Origin: Peteryoungia algae
GTDB taxonomy: Bacteria > Pseudomonadota > Alphaproteobacteria > Rhizobiales > Rhizobiaceae
DNA: 64,000 bases
Assembly (NCBI RefSeq): GCF_030369675.1
Contig: NZ_CP128477.1
Span: 1,922,001-1,986,000, forward strand
Reading direction: 5' to 3'
Shown here: positions 12,488-21,406 of the stretch, one piece after another
How the letters are laid out: the number at the start of each line of letters is the position of its first letter
Numbering within the stretch: position 1 is the first letter of the stretch
Program-made: the position numbers and the translations under genes
Notes under the pieces: generated by a model
Databases searched by the model: none
What the model was told of the DNA's origin: nothing
What the model saw: only the letters and a program-made list of their open reading frames with translations

Positions 12488-12490
12488 CTC

Positions 12491-12571
12491 AATTACAGTC
12501 TTCTGACTGTAAATACCCTCCTTGGGTGTTTCCTCCCTAGACTTAGCCGCGCCACGAGCGCGGTTTTTTTT
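12491..12571 (+). ncRNA. mmgR: mmgR / suhB-family trans-acting small RNA (alpha-r8)
   Basis: The predicted transcript is about 78-81 nt with three hairpins. The first is TTACAGTC-TTCT-GACTGTAA (12493-12512), the second ACCC/GGGT (12515-12527). A single-stranded pyrimidine stretch TTTCCTCCCT (12529-12538) follows, able to pair with Shine-Dalgarno sequences. The last is a terminator stem CCGCGC/GCGCGG (12547-12563) with eight T. Architecture, size, anti-SD loop and position beside an IMPase (suhB-like) gene match the alphaproteobacterial suhB/mmgR family. MmgR of Sinorhizobium limits polyhydroxybutyrate accumulation under nitrogen limitation with carbon surplus. Identification is from remembered sequence and structure. 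Confidence 0.8.
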
Positions 12572-12618
12572 GCCCACCGCAACGCGACAGGTTCCCAAAA
12601 CAGTTCGATTGGAAAGCC

Positions 12619-13494
12619 TCACTCGGCCGCGAGCGCCTGGTCGATGGCATAATCCGCCACGAATCCTGCCATCTGCTGCATGAACACGGCGATCGAACCC
12701 GCAAGGGCGTCGAAATCGGCCCGCTTCTCCAGCCTCGCCTCGTCGATATAGATCGAGCGATTGACCTCGATCTGCAGGGCGTGCAGCCCGCGGGCCGGAC
12801 GACCATAATGTTCGGTGATGAAGCCACCGGCATAAGGCTTGTTGCGAACGGCCGTATAGCCGAGCTCTTCGAGGAACTGCAGCGCCGCCTGGCTGAGATC
12901 CGCCGATGCACTGGTGCCATACCGATCACCGACGATGAAATCGGGCTTCAGCCCGCTACCGGCCACCCTGATATTGCCGGGCATGGAATGGCAGTCGATC
13001 AGAACGCCGAAACCGAACATCGCATGCGTCCGGGCGATCAGTCTGCGGAGGCAGGCGTGATACGGCTTGTAGCAGCTCTCGATCCTGTCCATGGCGACGG
13101 ACAGCGGCATCCGCCGCTCGTAGATCTCCATGTTTTCAGCAACGATGCGAGGGATCGTGCCAAGCCCTCCAGCGACGCGTGCCGAATTGCTGTTGGCAAA
13201 GGGCGGCAGCGGATCGGAAAACATCCGGGGATCGAGCTCATAGGGCTCTCTGTTGACGTCGACATAGGCGCGCGGGAAATGCGCGACGAGCAGCGGCGCG
13301 CCCAGCCCGGGTGCCGCCGAGAACAGCTCATCGACGAAATGGTCTTCCGACCGGCGAATCGAGACATCATCGAGTCGCGACTCATCCAGAAAGGATGACG
13401 GGTATCGGCGGCCGCTATGCGGGGAGTTGTAGACGAAAGGAATGGTCTGGATCGCGGGCTCTCGAACCTCGAACAGCTCGAATTCGTTGGTCAT
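12619..13494 (-). CDS. N-formylglutamate amidohydrolase family protein
   Basis: This 291-aa zinc-dependent amidohydrolase of the HutG-like FGase family is predicted to release formate from N-formyl amino acids. Signature segments are VYNSPHSGRRYP (start of the barrel), RSEDHFVDELF, AYVDVNREPYELDP, GVLIDCHSMPG and LQIEVNRSIYID; the His and Glu residues in these blocks are the expected metal and catalytic ligands. It is not in a hut operon, so the substrate may be another formylated amino acid. It is divergent from cpdR across a 198-nt gap. Confidence 0.9.
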   Translation of the reverse strand: MTNEFELFEVREPAIQTIPFVYNSPHSGRRYPSSFLDESRLDDVSIRRSEDHFVDELFSAAPGLGAPLLVAHFPRAYVDVNREPYELDPRMFSDPLPPFANSNSARVAGGLGTIPRIVAENMEIYERRMPLSVAMDRIESCYKPYHACLRRLIARTHAMFGFGVLIDCHSMPGNIRVAGSGLKPDFIVGDRYGTSASADLSQAALQFLEELGYTAVRNKPYAGGFITEHYGRPARGLHALQIEVNRSIYIDEARLEKRADFDALAGSIAVFMQQMAGFVADYAIDQALAAE

Positions 13495-13692
13495 CCGCTT
13501 CCCAGGGCCTCTTCTTTACCAAGTCACAAACTTGTTGTGTCCGCCATGTTGCCAGTCGGCAGGTGCAAAGTCCATACTCCTGGAAATGGCGGAGCAGGCT
13601 CACTTTTTCGTTGTTCACCGGTTCTTTACTGAGCCGACCCTAAAGTGAGCGACTGCGAGCTTCCCAATGCAATCGAGTACAGCGGTCCCTAA

Positions 13693-14055
13693 ATGACTCA
13701 GAAAATCCTTCTCGCCGAAGACGACAACGACATGCGCCGGTTCCTGGTGAAGGCGCTGGAAAAGGCGGGGTACAAAGTTTCCTCCTTCGACAACGGCGCA
13801 AGCGCCTATGACCGCCTTCGGGAAGAACCCTTCTCCCTTCTCTTGACCGACATCGTGATGCCGGAAATGGACGGCATCGAACTGGCACGCCGCGCCACCG
13901 AGCTCGATCCGGACCTGAAGGTCATGTTCATCACCGGCTTTGCTGCCGTCGCGCTGAACGCCGATTCGAAGGCGCCGAAGGATGCAAAGGTCTTGTCCAA
14001 GCCTTTCCACCTCCGCGATCTCGTCGACGAAGTGAACAAACTCCTTGCTGCGTAA
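13693..14055 (+). CDS. cpdR: Single-domain response regulator CpdR
   Basis: This 120-aa receiver domain has no output domain. The phosphoacceptor is Asp53 in LTDIVMPEMDG, the acidic pocket is AEDDND (residues 8-13), the switch Thr is in FITGF and the conserved Lys is in VLSKPFHL. In alphaproteobacteria CpdR, when unphosphorylated, recruits ClpXP and primes proteolysis of CtrA-pathway proteins, coupling the CckA-ChpT phosphorelay to the cell cycle. Sequence and length match CpdR1-like proteins of rhizobia. It is monocistronic, followed by a tRNA gene. Confidence 0.9.
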   Translation: MTQKILLAEDDNDMRRFLVKALEKAGYKVSSFDNGASAYDRLREEPFSLLLTDIVMPEMDGIELARRATELDPDLKVMFITGFAAVALNADSKAPKDAKVLSKPFHLRDLVDEVNKLLAA

Positions 14056-14149
14056 GGCCTTGTCGAGAGGTTGAAAAAATCTCTTCACAAAACTGCAAAA
14101 TGCCTATTGACGGGCGAACAGGTTTTGTGGTCTTAAGCCGCCATCGGAT

Positions 14150-14224
<75 letters not shown>

Positions 14225-14565
14225 TTCGAATTCTTTCAAGGGCTTGCCGGAAACGGCGAGCCCTTTTGATTTTCCGGTTTCGCCCGAACATCTCTGCACG
14301 ACATCAATCGATACCCGACAGGTAAGCGGGGATTGATTCGCCCCGAATTCATCCGAGGGCCCTCCATCAGGCCCGTCGCTTTGGGATCCGCTCATGGCAG
14401 GCAAGCCGGCCACCCGCACAGTGACACGCGCCAGGGCTCTGGAACGCGTCAAGACGTCCTCGCGAGTGCAAGGGTCCGATCTGAAGCCCGTCAACGCGTC
14501 TGCGCACTCCGGCAGGCTGACTGCGGCTCTGGTCCCCCTTGAGGAACAGAAACCGCAGATCCCGG
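14225..14565. other. Gap after tRNA-Val: terminator, otherwise unassigned
   Basis: After the tRNA terminator (14238-14268), about 300 nt up to the convergent CoA-transferase gene shows no credible ORF on either strand. The short frames there are low-complexity Arg/Ser/Pro-rich translations with no ribosome sites. No duplicated tRNA end was noticed that would mark an integrated element. Confidence 0.5.
14238..14268 (+). terminator. Terminator downstream of tRNA-Val
   Basis: The inverted repeat AAGGGCTTGCCG (14238-14249) / CGGCGAGCCCTT (14254-14265) pairs with one internal mismatch, has a GAAA loop, and is followed by a short T run. Confidence 0.8.
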
Positions 14566-17085
14566 TCAGCTTGGCAAATACTCCGAGCTCCAGCTCTCGC
14601 TGACCACACCGTCAGCCAGCAGCCTCTCGATTTCGTCGCTCGTATAGCCGAGCTCTTCAAGAACCGTCACGGTGGAGGCGCCGTATTTCTCCGCGGGCGG
14701 CGGAGAGACGATCGCGCTGCGGCTTGGTCGGATGGCATAGGGGTCGAGTTGTGTGACGACATGACCGCTTGGGTGGTCGGTGTACGTCGAAAAGGAATAG
14801 CTTCCCCGGTCGATGCCGTTGGTTCCGTCGGCCTCCCGTGAATAGCGCGACCTCAGGGCGTCAATATTGTCGCAAATGGCCGCGCCGAAACCTGCCGCAT
14901 GCAATTTTTGCAGCCAAGCCTGAGAGGTATCCTTGGCAAAGATGCTGGAAAGAAACGCATCGCGCTCGTCTTTCGGCAGACCGGCAATGCCCTTGAAGTC
15001 CTCCAGACCATCCAGACTTGGCACATCATGCTCGTTCGAGCTGAACAGGAGATAGTCGCCGGACGCCGTGTAATAGAAGCGCGTCAGCGCATCGTATCCA
15101 GGAACATACCGGCCGGAGGGTTCATTGAAGAGGCCTCGGTCGCGATAGTCGTAGCAGAAGGGGATCTGCAGCAAGCCGCTATTGGCGGAGAGCGAGGTTC
15201 GCCCACGGCCAATCCGACCGGTCTTAAGCTTCTGGTAAAGGGCGGCCGCCACGGCGAGAGCACCGCCGAAGCCACACATGACGTCGATGGTGCCGACATG
15301 CGCATGCTCTTCAGGCTCATGCATCGATCCGCCGAAACGCAGCATGATACCGGTCGCCGCCTGCACGAGATCGTCATAGCCGACATAGTCGGTCCGAGGG
15401 CCGCGGCTGACCCCGCTGAAGCAGTCGAGTTTGCAGAAGATGGCGTCAGGATTGATCTTCGCCAGCGCATCGGCATCGAGCCCCATCTGACGGACCTGGT
15501 TGTCCGGCGCATTCCAGACAATGACATCGACCGACTTCACCAATGCCTCGAACGCCTTGCGCCCCTCGGCGGATTTGATGTCGATGAGTGCCGATCGCTT
15601 GCCGCGCATGTGCGACATGCCAAAAATGACGGTATTCCAGCAATCGTACAGAGGTGATGCAGGGTCGAGCTTGATCACTTCAGCGCCAAACCGGGCGAGG
15701 TAATACACGGAATGCGGTCCGGCGATGACATTGCACAGGTCGAGCACGCGAACGCCCTCAAGCCAACCGCTGCGATCATTGGAATCGGTAACCCGTGGCA
15801 GTTTGGTCTTCTGCTTCTTTAGGAGGTCCAATGCGCTGGAAAATGGCACCCAGCGCCTTGGCACCGGAGACAGGGCCGCCTCGCCGCTGTCCTCAAGCCA
15901 GACGACGGGTCCGGGCTGGATCATGGTTCCGTATTCCGGATCCTGAACGTCAATCATCAGACCCGCCGTCTCGGCGTGATCATCATTGATCCATTCCTGC
16001 AACCAGCGTTGCGGCGCGCCGGGAAAACCGCCACGTCCGAAGATCCGCTCCCATTCCTTGGCTGTCCGGGTGAGGAAGACCTGCTTCATTCTCGCGGCAA
16101 TCTTGTCTGCCCAGAACTTGGGTAGCGGGTAAACACCAAGCGAGACGTCGGATTTCCATTCGGAGGTCGGAAGGTATGTATCCTCCTCCTCCATCAATCC
16201 GTCGGCAACCAGCTCCTCGTAGATACCGAGGGCCTGCAGACAGCGTTTTGCATGATGCTTGTGGCTGGGGCAGACAACATAGAACATGCGTCCGTCCTTG
16301 CAGAGGTAGCTTCGGTAGAACGGATCAAGAAGCTCCTGCAGTTCCTCATAGGCGAGGTTCATCGGCAGGCCCTCGACCCGCCTGCGGGCGATCTCCTGCT
16401 CCCGCTGGGTGATGTAGCGAGCCGGCAAGCCATCGATCTGGATCGAGTTGTAGCAGAGCCCTTCCATGACGGCGCTGGCGAGCGGGACTTCGATGTGGTC
16501 GCCAAGGCCGGTACGTTCACGCGCCTGCAGGGCGAGCACAGCGGCGGAAGCCGCCAGCATTGCGCCGTAGGCGGAGGCAAGCGGCAGCGGAGAAAATGAT
16601 GGATTGACGCCCATCAGCACGCGATTGAGGCCCATATCGGTAAACACACCCGAGCTTGCCGCAATGATGCTCTCATAGGCGCGTAGCTCGCGTCGTTCCT
16701 CGTCATTCGATGCAAAGCCCGGAATGGAAAGGGTGATCAGTTCCGGCCGCTCCTGCCTGAGACCAGCGAAGTCTATCTTCAGCGCCTCGAGTTTCCCCGG
16801 CCTGAAGTTTTCGATGACGATGTCTGCTTCCGCAATCAGCGCCAGCGCCTGCTCGAGGCCTTCCGGCGACTTCAGATCAATGGTGACGATCAGCTTGTTG
16901 CGATTGAGTGTCGCATTGGCCGGGCTCTGCCAAAGAGGACCACCGGGCGGATCGATGTGAACCACCGTCGCTCCGAGGTCGCCAAGGATCATGGCTACGG
17001 CCGGACCAGCGATATACTGGCCAAAGTCTACGACCTTGACACCGTGGAGGGGGAGTTTGTCTCGAGTGTTGACTACCATTGTCAT
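14566..17085 (-). CDS. Tandem class III CoA-transferase, DddD-like
   Basis: This 839-aa protein has two complete CaiB/BaiF domains in one chain. Domain 1 starts at LPLHGVKVVDFGQYIAGP and domain 2 near residue 440 at WLEGVRVLDLCNVIAGP. Domain 2 keeps the catalytic aspartate in YVGYDDLVQAATG (Asp571); domain 1 has Glu at that place (RAYESIIAASSG, Glu138). Length, duplication and a single active Asp in the second half match DddD, which attaches CoA to DMSP and cleaves it to dimethyl sulfide and a 3-hydroxypropionate moiety. The neighbours (a GMC dehydrogenase and a LysR regulator) fit that setting. The ATG at 17085 has AGGA 6 nt upstream; a GTG at 17121 overlapping the previous stop is an alternative. 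A carnitine- or other acid-specific transferase cannot be excluded. Confidence 0.8.
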   Translation of the reverse strand: MTMVVNTRDKLPLHGVKVVDFGQYIAGPAVAMILGDLGATVVHIDPPGGPLWQSPANATLNRNKLIVTIDLKSPEGLEQALALIAEADIVIENFRPGKLEALKIDFAGLRQERPELITLSIPGFASNDEERRELRAYESIIAASSGVFTDMGLNRVLMGVNPSFSPLPLASAYGAMLAASAAVLALQARERTGLGDHIEVPLASAVMEGLCYNSIQIDGLPARYITQREQEIARRRVEGLPMNLAYEELQELLDPFYRSYLCKDGRMFYVVCPSHKHHAKRCLQALGIYEELVADGLMEEEDTYLPTSEWKSDVSLGVYPLPKFWADKIAARMKQVFLTRTAKEWERIFGRGGFPGAPQRWLQEWINDDHAETAGLMIDVQDPEYGTMIQPGPVVWLEDSGEAALSPVPRRWVPFSSALDLLKKQKTKLPRVTDSNDRSGWLEGVRVLDLCNVIAGPHSVYYLARFGAEVIKLDPASPLYDCWNTVIFGMSHMRGKRSALIDIKSAEGRKAFEALVKSVDVIVWNAPDNQVRQMGLDADALAKINPDAIFCKLDCFSGVSRGPRTDYVGYDDLVQAATGIMLRFGGSMHEPEEHAHVGTIDVMCGFGGALAVAAALYQKLKTGRIGRGRTSLSANSGLLQIPFCYDYRDRGLFNEPSGRYVPGYDALTRFYYTASGDYLLFSSNEHDVPSLDGLEDFKGIAGLPKDERDAFLSSIFAKDTSQAWLQKLHAAGFGAAICDNIDALRSRYSREADGTNGIDRGSYSFSTYTDHPSGHVVTQLDPYAIRPSRSAIVSPPPAEKYGASTVTVLEELGYTSDEIERLLADGVVSESWSSEYLPS

Positions 17086-17117
17086 TGTCCTGATTGAGTC
17101 CGGGACTTGCCAGCGCG

Positions 17118-18812
17118 TCACGCGTTTTCGGCAGCGTCCTGAAGAATAAAAGCGGCCGCTTTTTCGGCAATCATCAAAGTCGGTGCATTGGTGTTGCCGC
17201 TGGTGATGTTCGGCATGACCCCGGCATCAACGACGCGCAGGTCGGAAATTCCCCGCACCCGCAACCGGCTGTCGACGACTGCCATCGGGTCGTCGTGTCG
17301 CCCCATCCTGGTCGTTCCGACAGGATGGAAGATCGTGCTGGCGATATCACCGGCGAGCGTCGCGAGTTCCTCGTCCGTCTGGTACTGGATCCCCGGCTTC
17401 CATTCCTCGGGCTTGTATTTCGCCAGCGCCGGCTGTGCGACGATTTTACGGACCTGTCTCAAGCTGTCCGCAGCAATTTTCCGGTCTTCCTCGGTGCTCA
17501 GGTAGTTCGGCGCGATGGCCGGCGCATCCGAGAAATCGGCCGAGCGAATGCGCACGCTGCCGACACTTGTCGGATTGAGATTGCAGACGCTCGCGGTGAA
17601 GGCAGGAACGGTGTGCAATGGCTCGCCGAAAGCATCCAGACTGAGCGGCTGGACATGATATTCCAGGTTGGCGTGAGGTTGGCTATCATCCGAGCGGGTG
17701 AAAGCGCCGAGTTGCGAGGGCGACATGCTCATCGGGCCACTGCGCTTCAGCACATATTCAAGCCCGATCATCGCCTTGCCGAAAACACTGCCCGCCAGCG
17801 TATTCAAGGTTTTCGCTTTGCCGACCTTGAAGACCGTGCGGATCTGCAAATGGTCCTGCAGGTTCTCGCCGACGCCCGGCAGATCATGCGCAACCTCGAT
17901 GCCATGCTGCTTCAGAAGCCCGGCCGGACCGATACCCGACAATTGCAGGAGCTGCGGCGAGCCGATTGCGCCGGCGGACAGGATGACTTCCCGACGCGCC
18001 CGAACTTGCACACTGCGCCCTTGCCGCTGAACCACCACACCCGCGCACCGCTTGCGGCCCGACCCCGACGTTTCAAGGATCAGTCGCTCCACATGGGATT
18101 GGGTCCAGACGCTGAGATTGGGGCGCCCCTTTGCCGGGCGCAAGAAGGCCTTCGACGTGTTCCACCGCCAGCCGGAGCGCTGATTGACCTCGAAATAGCC
18201 GACGCCCTCATTGTCGCCACTGTTGAAATCTTCGGAGCGAGGAATGCCGGCCTCGACTGCAGCCTCGGCGAAGGATTCGAGAATGTCCCACCGCAGGCGC
18301 TGCTTTTCGATCCGCCATTCGCCGCCGTGACCGTGCATATCTGAAAAGCGGCTGTTGTCGCCGGTTTTCGGGTCCGCGCCGTCATCCAGCCGGAAATGAT
18401 CCTCATGCGCCTTGAAGTCGGGCAGGCAGTTCTGCCAGGACCAGGCGTCGTCGCCGGTGGTGGTCGCCCAGCCGTCGAAATCACGCGCCTGGCCGCGCAT
18501 ATAGATCATGCCATTGATCGAGGAGCAGCCGCCAAGCGTCTTGCCGCGCGGATAACGCAGAGACCGACCGTTCAGGCCGGCATCGGGCTCGGTTTTGAAA
18601 AGCCAATCGGTACGCGGATTGCCGATGCAATAGAGATAGCCGACCGGGATATGGATCCAGAGATAGTCGTCCTTCCGGCCCGCCTCCAGCAGCAAGACAC
18701 GGATTGCCGGATCGCGGCTGAGACGATTTGCGATCAGACATCCTGCAGAGCCACCGCCCACGATGATATAATCAAAAACGTCATCCGACGGACGTGAAGC
18801 GCCACGGGTCAT
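17118..18812 (-). CDS. GMC-family FAD dehydrogenase (choline-dehydrogenase-like)
   Basis: This 564-aa FAD alcohol dehydrogenase has the dinucleotide motif [19 protein letters not shown] at the N-terminus, the GMC signatures [16 protein letters not shown] and [16 protein letters not shown], and a C-terminal catalytic region with HPVGTTRMG and the final [14 protein letters not shown]. It oxidises a primary alcohol to an aldehyde. In some DddD loci a GMC enzyme (DddA) oxidises 3-hydroxypropionate, so that role is a specific inference here. ATG 18812 is chosen for GGAGG 8 nt upstream over a GTG at 18839. The CoA-transferase follows it on the same strand, so the two probably form an operon divergent from the LysR gene. 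Confidence 0.9.
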   Translation of the reverse strand: MTRGASRPSDDVFDYIIVGGGSAGCLIANRLSRDPAIRVLLLEAGRKDDYLWIHIPVGYLYCIGNPRTDWLFKTEPDAGLNGRSLRYPRGKTLGGCSSINGMIYMRGQARDFDGWATTTGDDAWSWQNCLPDFKAHEDHFRLDDGADPKTGDNSRFSDMHGHGGEWRIEKQRLRWDILESFAEAAVEAGIPRSEDFNSGDNEGVGYFEVNQRSGWRWNTSKAFLRPAKGRPNLSVWTQSHVERLILETSGSGRKRCAGVVVQRQGRSVQVRARREVILSAGAIGSPQLLQLSGIGPAGLLKQHGIEVAHDLPGVGENLQDHLQIRTVFKVGKAKTLNTLAGSVFGKAMIGLEYVLKRSGPMSMSPSQLGAFTRSDDSQPHANLEYHVQPLSLDAFGEPLHTVPAFTASVCNLNPTSVGSVRIRSADFSDAPAIAPNYLSTEEDRKIAADSLRQVRKIVAQPALAKYKPEEWKPGIQYQTDEELATLAGDIASTIFHPVGTTRMGRHDDPMAVVDSRLRVRGISDLRVVDAGVMPNITSGNTNAPTLMIAEKAAAFILQDAAENA

Positions 18813-18971
18813 GGGCTCGCCCTCCGGTCGCGATGCCACACTCTACACGGAGCAAATCTCGCATCATTCCTTGGCATGCCACACTCCCACCCCGCTTGCT
18901 CTCAGCATTAACGTAGAAACAAGCCGGGAATCTAATGACAAATAACGCAAGGCATCATAAGCAGAATTAAT

Positions 18972-19898
18972 ATGCCACCATCGATCGACTTGAGAACATT
19001 GAAGGCATTCGCCGCCGTTGCACGGGAAGGCAACGTGACGCGTGCGGCAGAGCAGATGCATGTCACCCAGCCGGCTGTCACCCTCCAGTTGAAACGACTT
19101 GCCGCGGATACGGGCGTAACGCTGTTCCGGCGGACCTCTTCCGGCCTGGAACTGACCCAGGACGGAGCCCTGCTCGCCGCCAAAGCGGAACAGGTGCTGG
19201 CAGCGCTCACGGATTTCGGCCAGACGGCCGGGCATCTGTCGACGCGCGTTCGAGGGAAACTGCGGATCGGCACGATCATCGATCCCGAGTTCACCCGATT
19301 GGGCGCCTTCCTGAAAGCGCTTATCGAGCACGGGCCGGGCATTGAAACCACACTGCGCCACGGGATGAGCGGCGAGGTACCGGAGGGGCTGAGGCGAAAT
19401 GAGCTCGATGCCGGCTTCTATCTCGGCGACCCAAGATACCATGAGCCCTCCTCGGACATCGCGGGAGAGGCGGCCGCCCCCTTGTTCGATTCGCGGGAAC
19501 TGGCGCAGCTGACCTACCGGGTTGTCGCCCCGCCATCCTTCGCAAGCCTCGTGCGTGGCGCAGACTGGAGACAGCTGGCATCGCTCCCCTGGATCGGCAC
19601 GCCGCCGGCTTCCGTTCACAATCGTTTGCTGTCGCGCCTATTCGCAGATCTGGGCCTGCGACAGAATGTGGTTGCCCATGTGGACCAGGAAACATCAATG
19701 CTTGCCATGGTGCGGACAGGGGTGGGACTCAGTCTCTGTCGCGAGTCCATCGCCCTTCACGAACAGCAGTCGAACGGTCTCGTCATCGCGGAAAACGTCA
19801 AGATTCCTACTAAGCTGAGCTTTCTCTCCTTGAGGGCGCGCTCCGCAGATCCAACGATACTGGCCGCAATGGAGGCAATCAGGCGTGTTTGGGGCTGA
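18972..19898 (+). CDS. LysR-type transcriptional regulator
   Basis: This 308-aa protein has an N-terminal winged helix (residues 4-63; FAAVAREGNVTRAAEQMHVT followed by QPAVTLQLKRLA) and a C-terminal periplasmic-binding-fold effector domain (about 90-300). It is transcribed divergently from the GMC/CoA-transferase operon across a 159-nt gap, the classical position of a LysR activator of that operon. The likely effector is the substrate or a pathway intermediate. If the operon is for DMSP, this is the equivalent of DddR; otherwise the target is unknown. A clear T-N11-A site was not singled out. Confidence 0.93.
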   Translation: MPPSIDLRTLKAFAAVAREGNVTRAAEQMHVTQPAVTLQLKRLAADTGVTLFRRTSSGLELTQDGALLAAKAEQVLAALTDFGQTAGHLSTRVRGKLRIGTIIDPEFTRLGAFLKALIEHGPGIETTLRHGMSGEVPEGLRRNELDAGFYLGDPRYHEPSSDIAGEAAAPLFDSRELAQLTYRVVAPPSFASLVRGADWRQLASLPWIGTPPASVHNRLLSRLFADLGLRQNVVAHVDQETSMLAMVRTGVGLSLCRESIALHEQQSNGLVIAENVKIPTKLSFLSLRARSADPTILAAMEAIRRVWG

Positions 19899-20027
19899 TT
19901 GCAGCAACGGGGACCGGCGTCTCCATGACGGCGCAGGAAGAGCAGAGAAAGTGTTGTTGCGCTCGCAGGCCGCTCTCGAAAGAACTCATGATCGACTGGC
20001 CGGCCGAACTTGCATCTCCCCTGCAAC

Positions 20028-20453
20028 TCACCCCTTCACCACCGCCACATCCTCCCCCGCATAGACCACGACATAGCCCCCCTCAGCCTTCAGCGTCCGC
20101 GCCCTCTCCTCAAGCAAGTCGATATAAGGCGCATCTCGCCACTTCGCGCCCGCCGCCGGCTCCACCAGCACCGTCAGCTGCGCCCCTTGCGCATACAGCA
20201 TCATCCGGCTCACGCGCGGCTCCCATTCGGGCCCAAGCGTCGGATCGATGCGCCAGAGGCAGTAGAAATCGCGACAGGTCGCGGGCCGCGCGGCATAGGC
20301 ATCACAGCCGCCACCGGGCAGGCAATGGCGGCAGGGCTGGTTCGCCGGTTTGTCGAATTCTGCGATGTCGGGAAGGATGCAGCAGAGCGAACAGCTGCCA
20401 CATTCACGGCCTGGCACCAGCGCCAGGCCCTGTCCTTCCCCCGGGAGAGCCAT
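20028..20453 (-). CDS. YkgJ-like cysteine-cluster (zinc/iron-chelating) protein
   Basis: This 141-aa protein is dominated by the CxCxxCC-type cluster ECGSCSLCC followed by PCRHCLPGGGC, ATCRDFYC: the YkgJ domain, described as zinc- or iron-chelating and loosely called an Fe-S oxidoreductase. The biochemical role is unknown. The start at 20453 (MALPGEGQGL) lies one base after the stop of the upstream FAH-family gene on the same strand, suggesting coupled translation; a longer frame runs back into that gene but gives a sequence unlike the family. Confidence 0.82.
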   Translation of the reverse strand: MALPGEGQGLALVPGRECGSCSLCCILPDIAEFDKPANQPCRHCLPGGGCDAYAARPATCRDFYCLWRIDPTLGPEWEPRVSRMMLYAQGAQLTVLVEPAAGAKWRDAPYIDLLEERARTLKAEGGYVVVYAGEDVAVVKG

Positions 20454-20454
20454 G

Positions 20455-21219
20455 TCAGGCCGCCGGGCCGATGCTGACCGTGATCGGCGAAAGCCCTTCG
20501 ACGGCACCGGCGAGCCGGTCGCCCGGCTGGAGTGCACCGACACCCGACGGTGTGCCGGTAAAGATCAAGTCACCAGGCGTCAGATGATAGTAGCGCGAGA
20601 GATGACTGACGATTTCAGGCACTGACCAGATCATGTCGGAGAGCTGCCCCTCCTGGCGCAGCCGATCATTGACGAGAAGCGAGATCCGCTGCGCTCCAGG
20701 CTTAAATTCCGCAGCCGGCGTGATCGCGCCGATGACAGCCGAGTCTTCAAAGGCCTTGGCGATATCCCAGGGCCGCTGCTTGTCCTTCATCACCTGCTGC
20801 AGGTCACGCCGCGTCATGTCGAGCCCCACCGCATAGCCGAACACGGCCGTCATGGCTTCGTCGGTGGAGACCCGGAAGGCGGGTGCACCGATCGCGATCA
20901 CAAGCTCGATCTCGTGGTGATAGTCCTCCGTTCCCGGCGGATAGGCGATTGTGCCGCCTTCGAGAACGAGCCCTGTCGGCGGCTTGGTGAAATAGAAAGG
21001 GGCGACACGATCAACAGTGTTGCCGAGCTCTGCGGCATGCGCCGCGTAATTGCGTCCCACACAGAAGATGCGGTGGATCGGAAAGCCGTCCTCCATCCCG
21101 AGGATCGGAACGTGTGGCGCGGATGGAACGGTGAACAGGGGACGGGAAGCGGGCAAGACACACTCTCTTCGGATGGAAACAGGGATGGCCGCAATAAAGG
21201 ACCGCGACGCGGCCATCAT
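20455..21219 (-). CDS. Fumarylacetoacetate hydrolase family protein
   Basis: This FAH-family hydrolase/decarboxylase/isomerase has IFCVGRNYAAHAAELG near the start, the metal-binding acidic triad in DYHHEIELVIAIG, followed by GYAVGLDMTRRDLQ and the C-terminal LIFTGTPSGVGALQPGD. It probably acts on a 2-oxo acid or acylpyruvate. The family core begins at LFTVPSAPHVP, so the N-terminal end is uncertain: ATG 21219 has AGGTGG upstream, a TTG at 21156 has AAGAGAG upstream, and the frame is open to 21243. It lies just upstream of the YkgJ-like gene and divergent from manC. Confidence 0.85.
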   Translation of the reverse strand: MMAASRSFIAAIPVSIRRECVLPASRPLFTVPSAPHVPILGMEDGFPIHRIFCVGRNYAAHAAELGNTVDRVAPFYFTKPPTGLVLEGGTIAYPPGTEDYHHEIELVIAIGAPAFRVSTDEAMTAVFGYAVGLDMTRRDLQQVMKDKQRPWDIAKAFEDSAVIGAITPAAEFKPGAQRISLLVNDRLRQEGQLSDMIWSVPEIVSHLSRYYHLTPGDLIFTGTPSGVGALQPGDRLAGAVEGLSPITVSIGPAA

Positions 21220-21406
21220 ACCCACCTGCAACGACTTGTGCATCAGCCGTGATCAGCAAAGACAATCTTGCGACAGGCTTGGAACATCGGCACAAACATG
21301 TAACAAATCTGCCGCGACCGCGTTGCATAATGCGTAAGCAGATCCGTCGAACAGAGCGAGAAGCGAAGACCTCTCGCTCCGGCAAGACATCGAAAGGCAA
21401 GAAAAA

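Larger units (their letters stand above)
12297..12618. other. Intergenic region carrying the mmgR-type sRNA
   Basis: This 322-nt gap contains the sRNA (12491-12571), its promoter, and the upstream region of the IMPase gene. The half-sites GCACC (12443-12447) and GGTGC (12466-12470) form an inverted repeat around the sRNA -35 box and resemble NtrC half-sites. No ORF is credible. Confidence 0.6.

Noticed and set aside
14333..14603. Short plus-strand frames downstream of tRNA-Val
   Set aside because: Arg/Ser-rich translations, no ribosome site, and overlap with the 3' end of the CoA-transferase gene.
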